From assembly GCA_035571835.1 (NCBI GenBank), contig DATNBU010000039.1, positions 310,001-374,000 of the forward strand: a stretch of DNA of 64,000 nt, written 5' to 3'. Source of the stretch: Candidatus Limnocylindrales bacterium (lineage in GTDB: Bacteria > Desulfobacterota > Binatia > UBA1149 > CAITLU01). Position numbers and translations under genes: made by a program. A model generated the notes under the pieces. It had not been told where the DNA came from. It saw only the letters and a program-made list of their open reading frames with translations, and did no database searches. Of this stretch, positions 63,554 to 64,000 are shown in pieces; within the stretch, counting starts at the first letter, position 1, and every line of letters begins with the position of its first letter.

Positions 63554-64000
63554 GTGGCGGATATGGAACGCGAACCTGTGAAAGCCATCGAGCGCCGCTC
63601 GATGGCGCTGCTCCGCGCAGCGCTGCCGGCAGTTCGTGTGGCGCGGACTGCATTGCTCGTCGTGCTGCTCGCCGTCGCGATGACTCCTGACGTGATTGCG
63701 GAAGAAGCTCCCGCCGAAGGCATCGTCCCGCCGCCGGCCGGTACCGACATCGAAACGCTCCGCAAGCTGCTCGGCCTTCCCGCGCAGCCCGAGACGCACC
63801 ATACGCCGCCGGCTGCACCTGCTCCGGCGCCCGAAGCACAGGCGCCGCCGCCGGTTCCCGAGCCGCAGGCCGAAGCGCCTGCCGCGCAGCCCGAAGTCAA
63901 AACGCCCGAGCGCGGCAAGCCGTACGTCAAGCCGAAGGCGGTCGCGAAGCCGGTCATCAGGCGCGCGCCGCGGCCGGTCGTAACAGCCGAACCGCAGGCC
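63554..64000 (+). CDS. Exported Pro/Ala-rich protein, cut by the right window edge
   Basis: The frame from the GTG at 63554 (GAGGGG four bases upstream; ATG 63563 is an alternative) is open to the end, 149 residues so far. It starts with a short cytoplasmic tail, one hydrophobic segment (TALLVVLLAVAMTP) with a possible cleavage at VIA-EE, then a long stretch of Pro-Ala-Glu-Lys repeats (QAPPPVPEPQAEAPAAQPEV, KPYVKPKAVAKPV). Such spacers occur in TonB-like, peptidoglycan-spanning and secretion-system proteins; the domain that would decide lies outside the window. Confidence 0.65.
   Translation, partial: MADMEREPVKAIERRSMALLRAALPAVRVARTALLVVLLAVAMTPDVIAEEAPAEGIVPPPAGTDIETLRKLLGLPAQPETHHTPPAAPAPAPEAQAPPPVPEPQAEAPAAQPEVKTPERGKPYVKPKAVAKPVIRRAPRPVVTAEPQA

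Overview
The window is about 65% G+C and densely coded on both strands. It looks like a chromosomal segment of an uncultivated Gram-negative bacterium. Outer-membrane assembly genes (tamA/tamB), lipoprotein signals, two CXXCH cytochromes and many short Ca-binding (dockerin-like) repeats in secreted proteins fit the Desulfobacterota/Myxococcota side of the tree. The style of the secreted proteins (a Cys-Gly-Asp-start duplicated dockerin-like module, Thr-rich linkers) together with several acyl-CoA synthetases and SDRs reminds me of Candidatus Binatota. That placement is inference. No rRNA, tRNA, CRISPR array, prophage, transposase or replication origin was recognised.

Layout. 1-8 kb: start of metH (running off the left edge), trmO, a MarR-ClC pair behind an AT-rich palindrome, an Arg/Asp/Tyr-rich lipoprotein, two exported thioredoxin-fold proteins and a small membrane protein. 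7.4-16 kb: an overlapping nudC/inositol-monophosphatase pair, a PAS-only protein, a DUF2156 acyltransferase-like protein, an LLM flavin oxidoreductase, a membrane-DCC fusion, AlkB and an SDR. 16-26 kb: a di-haem peroxidase-like protein, an SDR with a probable frameshift, a CrtI-like FAD enzyme, a large secreted beta-helix protein, and a TetR/two-membrane-protein/aldo-keto reductase group with a clear operator-like element.

26-40 kb: the most unusual part. A cNMP-binding/glutaredoxin-like/thioredoxin-reductase-like fusion is followed by a 25-bp tandem repeat, a UBP zinc finger and a GFA protein. Next come imuA-imuB, two inward-facing secreted-protein genes, an HNH endonuclease gene whose stop overlaps the GTG start of dnaE2, and a Crp/Fnr regulator. 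The mutagenic translesion cassette (ImuA-ImuB-DnaE2) is therefore split by about 5 kb. AlkB and an SRAP/HMCES protein elsewhere in the window add to a DNA-damage theme.

40-64 kb: an excisionase-type HTH fused to an AlaA-like alanine aminotransferase, an SDR, tamB/tamA behind an acyl-CoA synthetase, a metallo-beta-lactamase/Rieske fusion, SRAP, a dockerin-like secreted protein, a Coq4-like membrane protein, a second acyl-CoA synthetase, an ECF41-like sigma factor overlapping an FAD oxidoreductase, a 1,082-residue beta-propeller cytochrome with its own terminator, and the start of a Pro/Ala-rich exported protein cut by the right edge.

Most genes stand alone or in pairs. Tight coupling (stop/start overlaps) is seen for nudC-IMPase, HNH-dnaE2, tamA-tamB and FAD oxidoreductase-ECF sigma.
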